A program made the position numbers and the translations under genes. Of a stretch of DNA of 64,000 nucleotides, positions 1 to 11,607 are shown piece after piece. This stretch comes from Nemertoderma westbladi. Its lineage: Eukaryota > Xenacoelomorpha > Nemertodermatida > Nemertodermatidae. The stretch covers positions 42,286 through 106,285 of the forward strand of contig JAUCBJ010009137.1 in NCBI GenBank assembly GCA_032718475.1, written 5' to 3'. The notes under the pieces were generated by a model. The model made no database searches and was not told where the DNA came from. It saw only the letters and a program-made list of their open reading frames with translations. Numbering within the stretch: position 1 is the stretch's first letter; each line of letters starts with the position of its first letter.

Positions 1-1516
1 TGCAACATTAATAATATGAGTGGTGTTTGGTATCAGATATAATTTTGATGTAGACAAGAGATGGTGTCCTAACTGCTTTAATAATTATTAGGACCAGATT
101 ATGAGATAATACAATTGTTTGCTAACTAACTTTGTTCACTACCTTGGTGCAATTTTTTATTCTAAATGCTGAACATGTGCAAATTACAATATTAGTATAG
201 GTAGTGCTGGCTGATACTGGGTGCTCATATTTGCAACCATTTGTAACAAATTGTAACCAGGGACATCAATTCGTGACAATGTGCTCATATTTTTAACCAA
301 ACACATTGATTCATAATGCGGAAATACAGATTTGTAACCAGGTATTCAAATTCGTAATTGGAAATTCAAATTCGTAACCAGGCACTCAGATTCGAAACTG
401 GTTTAGAGTTGATATCCTGAAAAAAAAAGTTTGCGGCTTATGGCCTGTAAAAATATTAGTTTCGGTTTGGTTTAACTTCGGTTCCTTCACGGCGTCTTGA
501 CGCCGTCATTAATTTCATACAGTTCCATTATCAGGTCAACTCAAATTAAGAAAAAAATTAGTTTTTGAAATTAAAATTTACTGTTGTAAATGCTGCAAAA
601 GCACCTTTAACCATAGCCTAAGGAAATGTAATTACTAAAAGGGAAACTTAGGCCTACACATGATTGTGCTACTGGTGACTAATGAATGCTTATAATAATT
701 ATAATTGCAACATATTTAAGACAATCAATGTATTATCATAAAACATTGTCTTCGAGTTAGCACATTACGATTTTTACTGTCGCGAAATATTCAAAACTAA
801 CACACTATCCAATATGTTGTAGATCATATCAGACGGCAAATAAACTCAACCAATGTATTTTATTAACAATGCAATGTCGTTGAGTTAGCAGTTTAGCAGT
901 CGCAAAATATTCAAATAAAACACAAATTCCAATAGGATATCTTGTAATGAATTATATTGTATGCAAAGACAATTTAAATATAAATTACAGTATATCACAC
1001 CAACAAAACTACGACATTTATATTAGAGAACAAAATCGTGTCCACATCACCCTGCAGAACAAAGTGGGTGTAAACTCCACGCCGACTGCCGACGACCTAT
1101 CCCTGGAACCGTATTTAAGCTAAATAATTTTAACTATAACATGTGATCTCGCTCTACTGATAGTTTTTGTTTTATTTAGATAATTAGCAAAATCATACAC
1201 CGCAACTGTAACCTGACCCTTTCCATCAATTAACAATGTTGGTATCAGTAGGCCTACAGCGTTATTTACACCCAGCAGAATAATATATGGCTAGAGTTTA
1301 GGCCTACACCTTTGATAACTTGCGTAATAGAATTACCAAATTATTCTACTAATTCAGTAATAGGACTTTTGAGATATAGTATGATCGTCGCGGCCTCAGG
1401 GATCTCTACCGTATGCCGCGGACCATTCCTCATTTTCTCGCACACCCCCCACCAAACAAATAATAATACTGTACTACACCATGTCCTGGAATATAGTGTC
1501 GTTATTGAGGTACCTG
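1..1516. other. Non-coding AT-rich DNA with a degenerate short repeat
   Basis: No credible gene is seen. Between about 228 and 410 a degenerate repeat built on words like TTCGTAACCAGG recurs several times. At 489-506 there is a perfect hairpin, ACGGCGTC-TT-GACGCCGT, that recurs in the satellite array more than 47 kb away. The rest is unique-looking AT-rich sequence with several TAGGCCTAC words. Confidence 0.6.
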
Positions 1517-1566
1517 GACCAACCCCCCCCCCCCCCCCCCCACCCCCAAAAAAAAATTTTTTTTCT
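1517..1566. repeat. Homopolymer tract: poly-C, then A, then T
   Basis: A run of C broken by a single A is followed by a run of A and then a run of T. Overlapping ORFs on both strands here only read this tract as poly-Pro or poly-Gly and are not taken as genes. Confidence 0.9.
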
Positions 1567-1923
1567 TGAAATCTTAATGAGATTGCATGCAATTTGAAAC
1601 ATGGATAGATCACCTCCCTCCTCCTTGCTGGGTGAGCCCGAAATTTATTTTTGCTTTCATTCTTTAGCTACAAGCGTTTGAAAAAGGTGTCTCTGTCGGT
1701 ATTGCGCCAGTTACACGGCAGTTATTCTTTAAGCTTATAGCGAGTTGTTGATATTGACGGAAAGATGACCATGCAAGGATTCCAAATATGTATCATAATC
1801 TGAATTTCGTCGTAAAACAGCAGAGATAGGGCATTCTAAAGTTGCATGGTTTTACAGATGCTAAATCATGCAATATTTGAGATATTCTCATATCTATTAT
1901 ATATATATATATGGACACAAAAC

Positions 1924-1971
1924 GTAGCAAGGACGCCATTCTCACTAAAAAGGGACTGGCGTCCTTGCTAC
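1924..1971. repeat. Perfect 15-bp inverted repeat
   Basis: GTAGCAAGGACGCCA at 1924-1938 is followed by its exact reverse complement at 1957-1971, with an 18-base loop. A further set of GTAGC/GCTAC words follows to about 2070. It may be a short foldback or the remains of a MITE end; no target duplication is obvious. Confidence 0.8.
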
Positions 1972-2721
1972 CTATGCAGAATATGAAACTGTCGGTTCAG
2001 CTACCATGAGTGGCACCCTTGCTACTTAGGTAGCAATGGTGACAAAGTGGCTACAATGCTACCATAATCTGACAAGCTAGTTGATAAGCCCATTTAGCGT
2101 GATACAATAACGCAAAACAATTAAATTTCGATATGGTTATACAAGCTGGATAATAAAGCTAATTAGTAATCATATAATCGAGTAATTAAGTAACTAACTA
2201 ACAGGTATACAAGCCCAAATGTTGCGTAGCTTTTTTTGACGGTTTGTATTCTGGCAATTTGAATTATTACATGAAAACAACTAAAACAAGCTACTTGCGT
2301 ACGGAATTTTGTGCAAAATTTTCCAAAAATATTGTTTCTGATTAATTTAAAACAAGCTTGTCCCTTAAATTACTAGGAATATTACAAATAGCTGCAAAGT
2401 ATTTATTCCAAATCTATGAGCTGTATTGTAAGAAGTAGTGCTTGAAGAAACTGACCTTTTAATTAACATTTTTATTTCATGTAGAGTAATCTAGAAATAA
2501 ATTCAAGTGGAAGTTGTTTTAAAATCCAAGTGAAACGAGGATTTCATAGTGAAGAGTGCAATAATATCGTCGGTGCTGTGATATGGAAAATCAACTAAGG
2601 TGCAAAAATATAATTTCGAGATAATCACATTTTTGTGTTTAATTTTTGCAAAAATTGCAGCATGAAGATGATATTTCAGAAAATAATTCTTTTTTCATAC
2701 ACTAATTCTTTTTTCATTGCA
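1972..2721. other. Non-coding DNA, possible diverged MITE end
   Basis: No gene is seen. Near 2223 the words GTAGC...GACGGTTTGTATT resemble the left end of the MITE family found at 4964 and 6084. The rest of that family could not be aligned here by eye, so no full copy is claimed. Confidence 0.4.
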
Positions 2722-3502
2722 CTACTTACACCATTATACACTAGTTACACCATGTTACACTAGTTACACCATGTTACACTAGATACACCATTTTACACTA
2801 GTTACACCATTTTACACTAGTTACACCATTTTACACTGGTTACACCATTTTACACTAGTTACACCATGTTGCACTAGTTTCACCATGTTTCTCTAGTTAC
2901 ACCATTTTACACTAGTTACAACATGTTACACTAGTTACACCATGTTACACTAGTTACACCATTTTACACTAGTTACACCATTTTACACTGGTTACACAAT
3001 TTTACACTAGTTTCACCATGTTGCACTAGTTTCACCATGTTTCTCTAGTTACACCATGTTTCTTTAGTTACACCATGTTTCTCTAGTTACACCATGTTTC
3101 TCTAGTTACACCATGTTTCTCTAGTTACACCATGTTTCTCAAGTTACATAATGTTTCTCTAGTTACACCATGTTTCTGTAGTTACACCATGTTTCTCTAG
3201 TTACACCATGTTTCTCTAGTTACACCATGTTTCTCTAGTTACACCATGTTTCTCTAGTTACACCATGTTTCTCTAGTTACACCATGTTTCTCTAGTTACA
3301 CCATGTTTCTCTAGTTACACCATGTTTCTCTAGTTACACCATGTTTCTCTAGTTACACCATGTTTCTCTAGTTACACCATGTTTCTCTAGTTACACCATG
3401 TTTCTCTAGTTACACCATGTTTCTCTAGTTACACCATGTTTCTTTAGTTACACCATGTTTTTCTAGTTACACCATGTTTCTCTAGTTACGCACCATGTTA
3501 CA
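2722..3502. repeat. 19-bp minisatellite, about 40 copies
   Basis: A head-to-tail repeat with unit TTTCTCTAGTTACACCATG or the variant TTACACTAGTTACACCATG/T. The TTACAC form dominates the left part and the TTTCTC form the right part, where many successive copies are identical. This suggests recent local expansion of one variant. There are no spacers, so it is not CRISPR-like. Confidence 0.95.
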
Positions 3503-4963
3503 AACTAGCCACAAACCCAGGCATTCAGCCACCAACAAACAAACTAATAATAGCTACAGGAACACGAGCTAAATGCTACAATGGAATTGTAGCAGCCAGT
3601 ATGATGTTTTATAATGAATTTCAATACAAACTGAAAGTTTAGCCAACCATTTATTCTCCGGACTACAGCCGGAATATAGGCCTACACTGGCAAACTATGT
3701 TAAGTCATCGCTTTGGCTTTTTTGCCATACCAAGTTTGGGCTTTCTTAGCAAAAAATACACTTGTACAGTAACATGACAGAAGCGATTGGCGTTTTTACC
3801 ACAACTCCTACTCTTAATTTGCAATTCTCACTTTGGCTAAGACACATCTCTTTTCTGAAGCAGTGGATGTGAGTATCACTTTGGCGTTTATATCACACCT
3901 CACTAAGGTACTCTAGTACAAATTTCAGTTAAAACCTCATTTTAGCCAAAATGGCACTTTGGCTGTTCGCCATATCACCGACGATATAAACACTAAACAG
4001 GTAGATTACACAGTGTGTAGTTTCATTGTCGAATTTTTAAATTAATTTACTTTTACTTCATTTAAGTAATAAAAATTTTAACTTTACTTAGCACGGTTAG
4101 TGTTAACAATGAATTGTTGTTGTTATATAGCACTACTTGTACAGTAGCACAAGAGTAGCACTGGCCTAATATAATATATTTGTAAATTCAAGAGAGACGA
4201 TACATTGCTAGGGAGCTTTACAATGAAACTGAACCTAAACCTGAATCTTCTTTACATGGCTTTACCATTTGGTTACCTCGCTAAGTAACTCATGTAGTTT
4301 CTGACTAATTATACCTAGTTGTTATATGTAGGCCTACTGTACTTTACCACTATCGATCTCTGGATCACTTGGAAAAGGACTAAGTAAAGTGCTACTTTAT
4401 AATACAGGTATAATGAAAACAGTCAATTAATATCGGTTCTCATAAAAATATCTATGTATTAATTAATAATTACATTAATTTAGGATTAATTTGTGTCAAA
4501 GAGAGAGTGAAATCTCATGAAAATGGACCGTATTTACTATTGCGGGTTGCGTGGCATATTCAAAATGATGTAGTATTTGGTTTGGTACTGCATTTTTTTT
4601 TCCAATTCAAGGTTCTGTTTTCAGCTACAATATCTAAGAGGAGCATCTGTAAATCTGCAAGAGCCCAGCAAGGATTGCCATAGAGCCGCAAAATTACTAG
4701 TTGTAATTTCCTCCACAGCTGCACGGAAAAGCTGCAATTTAAAGAGCTTTAAGGATGCTTTCATTTTGCGGATGCGGGGGTCATCTGCCGAACATCTTTC
4801 TCATCCATGAGCACAGATAAAAGAAATAATTGCTGTAATATTGATGTTGAAACATTGAATTAGACAGATAGGCGGACATCGCACAAGGATTTTATGCTTA
4901 CTAAACGTTATAGAAGAGTGACTTACATCATAGTCCCATATGCTAAATATAATTTGAAAATAA
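3503..4963. other. Non-coding DNA with recurring CACTTTGGC words
   Basis: No gene is supported. From about 3700 to 3980 the word CACTTTGGC or GCTTTGGC recurs about five times, often followed within 20 bases by a run of T and a CCA or CAC word. This looks like a degenerate tandem array. The short ORFs here have no recognisable content. Confidence 0.45.
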
Positions 4964-5387
4964 GGTAGCACTTTGTGACGGTTTGTATTGTAAACATATA
5001 TATAAATTATACATATAGTGAGACACAAAATGTAACATAGGGGTCAGCTATTCATACAAGCCGTACTATTCTGACAAAAATTTACAGAAATTGGGCATCC
5101 TGAAAATTTAAAAACAAGCGCATCTCTTAGAAGACATATTAAGTTGTACGGATATTAAGTTTTGTTAATTTACTATGTATTTAAATGGTAAAATAATTAA
5201 AAAAATGTAATTTCTAAAATTATCGAAAAATGACTTACACTTTTATTTTAAAAGATAATTTAAGTGGATTTATATGTTTAATATATGGAAGAATCAATGC
5301 TAAAAATTATTTATCAATGCAGATAGCGGTTCTTGTTATTAAATTTTGCATATGTAGATTCAAAATACAAAGGTAGCAGTACCGTCA
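4964..5387 (+). mobile_element. MITE family copy A (about 424 bp)
   Basis: It starts GGTAGCACTTTGTGACGG and ends AAGGTAGCAGTACCGTCA. The two ends are imperfect inverted versions of each other (GGTAGC, GACGG and TTTGTATT elements). It aligns along its whole length with 6084-6508 in direct orientation and 8680-9103 in inverted orientation. It has no coding capacity, as expected of a non-autonomous element. The superfamily could not be assigned. Confidence 0.75.
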
Positions 5388-6036
5388 TTATTTAACAAAT
5401 ATTAATTGATTTATTCGAAATCTAACAATTTATTATCACAACTTTTTTATAGAAATAGTATTATTTTTCCCCGTGGAAACATATTAACCATAAAAATGTA
5501 ACAGAAGCTATTATTCTGAAACATTAATATTTTATAATTTTTCCAGAAGTAAATTTTCAGATTATGTATTTAATAGGTATTTCTTTCAGTTTCATGATAA
5601 TTTCCTAAATTGTTGTTTATTAATTTAAAGCATAAAACGTTTTACATCTCTAACTGCTATTAGAAAATCAACGCTACTTTCTATTAAATTATTCAAGTCA
5701 TATTCAAATTATTTATTTACTCAAACAGCCAATTTATTATTGAAGTATGAAAATCTGGGGATATGGCAATGGTGTATAGAAGGTAATTGCTTTCCTTGAT
5801 ATCGTAAAGTACGGAACGCCAGTAGTAGCTATCCAGTTTACCCATAATAAAAAAAGGTAAGACAAACTGAAAGAAAGAAGAGCTACATCGAGATGAATTA
5901 AATTTACTGATAGCCATACCCTGAAGGCTTACACTAACGCATGACTCGCCCCTTATGCTTCTGTGTCTGGCACAATTTACCATTGCACATTATACTGATG
6001 CCTGGCATGTATTTGATTCACCTGAATCAACAAAAC
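5388..6036. other. Non-coding DNA, nothing recognised
   Basis: AT-rich sequence with no ORF of interest and no repeat structure seen beyond homopolymer-like A/T runs. Confidence 0.5.
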
Positions 6037-6083
6037 CGCTTTCTCAAATAAGTATTAGTCAATAACGCTAAATAAAACAATAA

Positions 6084-6508
6084 AGTAGCATTTTGCGACG
6101 GTTTGTGTTTTAAACATATATATAAATTATAAATATATTGAAACACAAAATGTAACATACATGTCAGCTACTCTTACAAGCCATATTATTTTCACGAAAA
6201 ATTTCACAAAAATAACATCCTGATCATTTTAAATCAACCCCATCTATTATAACGGTTATTAAGGTGTATGAATATATAAGTTCCGCAGCTTTTCAATGTA
6301 TTTCAGTAGCAAAATTATTCAAAAATCAAAATTTCAAAAATTATCAAAAACATAACTTCCCCTTTATTTTAAAAGATAATTTAAGTGGATTCATAAGTTG
6401 AATGCATAGGAGAATCAAAGCAAAGAATTACTTATCAACCCACTTAACGTTTAATATTATTAAATTTTCCATATGTAGATTCAAAATACAAAGGTAGCAA
6501 TACCGTCA
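6084..6508 (+). mobile_element. MITE family copy B, left arm of the foldback
   Basis: It begins AAGTAGCATTTTGCGACGG and ends AAGGTAGCAATACCGTCAC. It is clearly similar along its length to copy A and is the inverted partner of copy C. It has no coding content. Confidence 0.75.
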
Positions 6509-8304
6509 CTATTTAACAATTTATAATTGATTTATTCATAATTTAATTAATTAAATTAATTAAATTTAATTAATTTAATTAAGAAAACATGCAGTTTTAA
6601 TTAAATAGATATTAATTCTTCTCAATAAAACAATTAATGGGTGGGTATGCGAAATATACGGTATACTGTAATATGATTTGCAAACAAAAATATTAAACAA
6701 TTTACATGACTACGAATTGTATATCGTCTTTGTATATCAAGCAATAAAGTCAATTATTATATTATTAATTGGCAACAAAGATCAATTATTTTATTCCAAA
6801 CTTGGATTCTATTGCAAGGGATTGATTTGACCGCACTCTGGTGTGAACTACAGATCGATTTCTCTACGATTTCTCGCGAACTCTTTCATTTTCTGTGACA
6901 GTTTACTGTGCGCGATATTGCTCTCGAAGATCAGCTCTCGAACCGCGGAGAAACTTCGTGGTTTTCTTTACAGACGTGGTCCTCTCTGAAGCTGATAATT
7001 CCACTTCCAACAGGTTAAATAATAGTTGTTTTAACTTTTATTTATTTTCTTTTAAAACGTTTATATTTTGAGTGTATAAAGGTTGGCTGGCAGCTGACAA
7101 TGGCTAATTGTACATTGTATATATTATTAAACTTACTCTAGAACGAAATAATTAATTCATAATAATTCAGATACGGCAGACTTTCGACGCGACGACAAAA
7201 ATCATCCCTCCTCCTAGTGGAAAATCGGCGCTGATTACTCCCAAAATTAAAACTGTCACCTGTACTAATGACTTTAGTTTATTGTATTGGTTAGAATAAC
7301 GCATCACTGCAACCCGCTCTTTTCCCTAGTAGATAATTTAACATTGCAACAAGATATAAATATAAATGAGGACTACTTGCGCCAATGTATATGTTTGATT
7401 TAATGGTGCAAATTGATTGCAAACATATTTTAATAATAATATTAATAATAAATAATTAGTAATCTAATATGAAGCTGTTACAAATAATATTTAAGTACAA
7501 TATTTACATTACGTGCTAATAAATTCCTTTCCCAAGCTAATATTTTTCTTACTACACACCACATAACAGCATTTGGTTAATTAAATGCAGCTTATTTACT
7601 GTTCTCTGATTGGGCGAGACCAGACGTCTATTAAATGGTTGACGTATAAGACATTTAAGGAAAGGTGGGTTGACTCATTGTATTGTGTTATCAAGGTGTA
7701 GGGCCTACGTACACCTTATGTGTTATGCATTGTATTGTGCATTCTGTCCAATTGTTCGTTGACAAGCAACCACATACAGTCATAATAAACTCGAATAAAT
7801 AAACAACCTGTTAGGCCTACCAAATGCAGTACAGCAGTAGTAGCCTCTCCTCTACTACCACTACCACACATCAACAGATGGGCTTGAGTTGGTATTAGTT
7901 TTTTTATTTACAGTTTGTTGGTAGTAGGCCTACTGTAGTACATAGTCGATGTTGAAGCGCAGGCGATCACTGAAGGCACTTTTGGCGCTACTTTAATGTG
8001 AGATTCACTTACAATCTGCCTTTCGCTCTGGCGAAACACACTCGGAATACCCATACCCAATGCTGAACTTTTCAACTGTTTCGAGACATCTGATTACGAT
8101 TCTTCTACGACCTGCCGTTCCCTGAATAAGACTTCGCTATCAAAAAAAATGTGGTCTTGGCGTCTTAGAATCGAAGTTGGTAAAGGAAACATCAGCTCCG
8201 GTGAGAAGAACAACTGAAGTAAACAACTGACTGACTGAGTTCCTCCGCTGTTAGAGAGCGCTATATCGCGCACAGCAAATTGTAAGAGTTTGAGAAACTG
8301 GAAG

Positions 8305-8380
8305 AGTTCGCGAGAAATCGTAGATAAATTGTAACAATTTATCTACGATTTCTCGCGAACTACAGAACAGTTCTGTAGTT
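8305..8380. repeat. Two adjoining perfect palindromes
   Basis: Arms of 28 bases at 8305-8332 and 8334-8361 are exact reverse complements around a single central A (left arm begins AGTTCGCGAGAAATCG). An overlapping second palindrome has 11-base arms at 8358-8368 and 8370-8380 (AACTACAGAAC...GTTCTGTAGTT). Both are near-zero-loop palindromes able to form cruciforms. Confidence 0.9.
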
Positions 8381-8679
8381 CAACAGCGTGGTGGCCCACT
8401 CCCTCCCGATAATTTCTTCATATTTTTAATAATAATTTTAAACTAAAGATAATTTCTTCGATTGAGTGTTTGGAATAAACGTATACGCACGTATACTGAG
8501 CGGCGCCGTAACGAACATGCATCACACAGACTCCACGAAACAGATGGGATTGGAGGATAAAAACCAATAATGACTTACATCAACCAAACAAACTGCCGTC
8601 TAATGTAATAAACACAGTCGCCTAAGCAGACAACTCACAATCACATCCTGATCCGCAACCTGGGAAATTGTTATATATT

Positions 8680-9103
8680 GTCGGTACTGCTACCTTTGTA
8701 TTTTGAATCTACATATGCAAAATTTAATAATATTAATCGTTAAGTGGGTTGATAAGTAATTTTTAGCTTTGATTCTCCCATATATTAAACTTATAAATCC
8801 ACTTCAAATATATTTTAAAATAAAGGGGACGTTATCTTTTTGATAGTTTTTGAAATTTAAATATTTTAATTATTTTACTATTGAAATACATTGGAAAATT
8901 AACAAGACTTAATATTCATACACCTTAATAACCGTTATAATAGATGGGGTTGATTTAAAATTATCAGGATGTTATTTTTGTGGAAATTTTCGTAAAATAA
9001 TATGGCTTGTAAGAGTAGCTGACATGTATGTTACATTTTGTGTTTCAATATATTTATAATTTATATATATGTTTAAAATACAAACCGTCGCAAAATGCTA
9101 CCT
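8680..9103 (-). mobile_element. MITE family copy C, right arm of the foldback
   Basis: The reverse complement of this stretch aligns with copies A and B. On the plus strand it opens with GTCGGTACTGCTACCTTTG and closes with CGTCGCAAAATGCTACC. Confidence 0.75.
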
Positions 9104-9149
9104 TGTTGTTTTATTTAGCGTTATTGACTAATACTTATTTGGGAAAGCG

Positions 9150-10060
9150 ATCCAGCAACAATACTATACATTGGCTTATATTAGAAGCGAAATACAAATA
9201 TATTTTTTTTACGATAACTGTTTTAAGTAACACGAATTAATTACAATTACTCTATCTGTTTCGAAACAGGTCAGATAAGTAGGGGGGGGGGGGGGGGGGA
9301 TAAACACCCTCTGGTTAAAATATTAGTTTGTTTTTCTTATCTTTTCTGGTGTATAATTTGATTAGTATTTACGGTTTTCACTTTCAGGCATGTCGACCCT
9401 TAGCGACAGGCTGGTGAACTGCCGAATAATATACGTCCTCCCAAACACGCAACCGCCTGTGGTGTAATCTATATATGCCATGCATCAGCTCGAAAAGATT
9501 AAAAACAACAAAAACGCAGGACTTTTTCACCTTCAGACATTCCACCTACTACCGGTAGACTAGAGAACTTCAGCTTCCTCCCAAACACGAATCCAATCTT
9601 GTAGTAGATATTTCCCCAGTATCAGCTCAAAAACAATAAAATTGGTGATGGGAATGGTTTCACTCAGAGAGATTACACACCCAAGCAGCAGATTGAAGAA
9701 CTGTAGGCTGGTCGGCGTCCTCTCACTCAAACAGGCAGCGTAAGATCTCTGTGGTACATACATACATACATACATACATACATACATACATACATACCTG
9801 CAAAGTTTCAGTTAGAACAGCCTTAGTCTTAGTCTAATGGTGAAACTGCAGTTACAAAGTCGCCTGAGTCCTGATTGCTGACCAGTAATATATTTTGGCC
9901 TAAAACGATGCAAAATAATCCACTTTGACCACATTCGATTCACGCAAACAAATACTTAAAATATGACGAGATAGTGACGTTGCTCAAGTTAGCTTTCTAT
10001 TATTGTATCGCGAGACAGACAGACTGAGATTTATAAGACTTAAAGTCAGAGATTTTATAT
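9150..10060. other. Non-coding DNA with poly-G and CATA tracts
   Basis: A run of about 18 G lies at 9282-9299 and a (CATA)n microsatellite at about 9757-9797. No gene is recognised; the short minus-strand ORF here merely reads the CATA tract as alternating Met, Tyr, Val and Cys. Confidence 0.6.
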
Positions 10061-10464
10061 TGGACGGATCCATCATGGATGTTGGACGGATCCGTCATGG
10101 ATGTTGGACGGATTCGTCATGGATGTTGGACGGATCCATCACGGATGTTGGACGGATCCGTCATGGATGTTGGACGGATCCGTCATGGATGTTGGACGGA
10201 TCCGTCATGGATGTTGGACGGATCCGTCATGGATGTTGGACGGATCCGTCATGGATGTTGGACGGATCCATCATGGATGTTGGACGGATCCGTCATGGAT
10301 GTTGGACGGATCCATCATGGATGTTGGACGGATCCGTCATGGATGTTGGACGGATCCGTCATGGATGTTGGACGGATCCATCATGGATGTTGGACGGATC
10401 CGTCATGGATGTTGGATGGATCCGTCATGGATGTTGGACGGATCCATCATGGATGTTGGATGGA
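10061..10464. repeat. 22-bp minisatellite with a BamHI site per unit
   Basis: About 18 head-to-tail copies of a 22-bp unit that starts TGGACGGATCC and continues with RTCATGGATGT. Copies differ mainly at one A/G position (CCATC or CCGTC). Because 22 is not a multiple of three and the unit lacks stop codons, all three forward frames stay open and yield the same peptide repeat. This is a property of the repeat and not evidence of coding. Confidence 0.95.
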
Positions 10465-10854
10465 TATATTTCGAATAATTTTAGATAGATTTCGATAGAT
10501 AGATTTCGTAATTTGCGTCATTATCAATGCATACTACACATAGTTCTATCGAAATACGAAAATAAGTGGCCTAATTTGTAATGACTGGAAATTGCAGAAT
10601 AAAACTAGCACAAAATCGCACAGACTAAATACTGAAATAGCACGGCAGTACTCTACTACTATAATAACAGTGGCCTTCTACGTCCTACATACAGAAGCTA
10701 GGGACCCCCAATTATTCTACTACATTATATATTTCTCAATAGCAGTCTTACATATGTTTCCTTACATTTTCAGATATCACTAAATTCCATATAGTAATTT
10801 CACTTTGCTACTAATGGGCTACAGTATTATTTAATATAATTAAGGATAACAAAA
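10465..10854. other. Non-coding DNA, nothing recognised
   Basis: AT-rich sequence with no gene or clear repeat. Confidence 0.5.
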
Positions 10855-10993
10855 TGTAGCATTTTATAGCGGTTTGCATATTCGCTATATGTACAAATTC
10901 TATATATAGAAATAATCTGTGTTTTTAAAGATATCTCGAAATGCTACCATCACCACTCCCAAAGTTTAATATATATAAGTAGCATAGCCGTCA
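10855..10993 (+). mobile_element. Short relative of the MITE family (copy D)
   Basis: About 140 bp, with a left end TGTAGCATTTTATAGCGG and a right end AAGTAGCATAGCCGTC. The ends match those of copies A-C but the interior is much shorter and different. It is probably an internally deleted derivative or a sister family using the same ends. Confidence 0.5.
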
Positions 10994-11199
10994 AATCTTC
11001 CCATTAACTGAAGGGTTTTTGTATATTCAGTTTCAGAATACAAAAATTATATGTATATTGACCATAGCAGCCGAACCATGATGATTTGCAAAAAGCAATT
11101 TGTTTCCAATGTTAGACATTTTGATTTATTTAATAATAAAATAGTTAAATAAAATGTATTAGATAATAAAATTAAAATATAAGAAATGTTAATATAAAA

Positions 11200-11607
11200 T
11201 CAAAATCCAAATGAGAAAGAGGGAGGGTTACTACCAGTGCACACTGCAGACCTTAGAACCATACGGAATAAACACAATTAATGAAGCAACCGCAAATTTA
11301 CATGGCTACACAGGTTTTCTTCAAGAAGATTAAAACTTTATATTTATGTTGTTACCTAGTTTATTTATACAGTATTTCAATTATTTATTTGTTCTAGAAA
11401 ATTAATTTGAATTTAAGAAAAAATACATGAATAAGAGTCACGCTGACTCGAAATATCGTATATATTTTATTTTTATTGCTTGATATTGGTCTGTCTATTA
11501 TTATTATTATTTTCGTTCTACACTTGACTATATTTGAGAGACCGGATCATGCTGAACATGGTTGTTTGAAAAAGCGTTCCTACTTGATTTAATTATATTT
11601 AGCAACC
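11200..11607 (+). mobile_element. PLE-A partial upstream copy (pseudo-LTR)
   Basis: From 11200 the sequence matches the last codons of the PLE-A gene (equivalent to 14474 onward), then the 3' untranslated part, and runs straight into the first full gene. Such a 5'-truncated upstream copy joined head-to-tail is the pseudo-LTR arrangement known for Penelope-like elements. It may carry the promoter for the downstream gene. Confidence 0.85.
11435..11453 (+). ncRNA. Hairpin plus GAAA, degenerate hammerhead-like
   Basis: GAGTCA-CGC-TGACTC is a perfect 6-bp hairpin followed directly by GAAA, then an ATAT-CGT-ATAT stem. Order and spacing recall stem II, the GAAA core and stem III of a hammerhead ribozyme, and Penelope-like elements are known to carry hammerheads in their pseudo-LTRs. 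The upstream core is CATGAATAA and not the canonical CUGANGA, so activity is doubtful. The same hairpin recurs at 14709 and 17983. Confidence 0.3.

Larger units (their letters stand above)
6037..9149. mobile_element. Large foldback element, about 3.1 kb
   Basis: The outer arms, about 6037-6535 and 8665-9149, are inverted copies of one another. They contain MITE copies B and C and extend into shared flanks (words such as AAATAAGTATTAGTCAATAA on the left, with the complement on the right). A second, inner inverted similarity joins about 6864-6940 (CTACGATTTCTCGCGAACTC) to about 8250-8325. The interior, about 6540-8660, has no long ORF and no transposase seen. It could be a composite of two MITEs that moved together, or a foldback transposon that lost its gene. 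Confidence 0.65.

Noticed and set aside
1312-1613. Overlapping ORFs with poly-Pro and poly-Gly
   Set aside because: They are produced by the poly-C tract at 1517-1550; no other support.
2722-3502. Possible CRISPR-like array
   Set aside because: Repeats are directly abutting with no spacers, in eukaryotic DNA; it is a minisatellite.
10003-10498. Three overlapping ORFs of 125-161 codons
   Set aside because: All are readings of the 22-bp minisatellite in its three frames.
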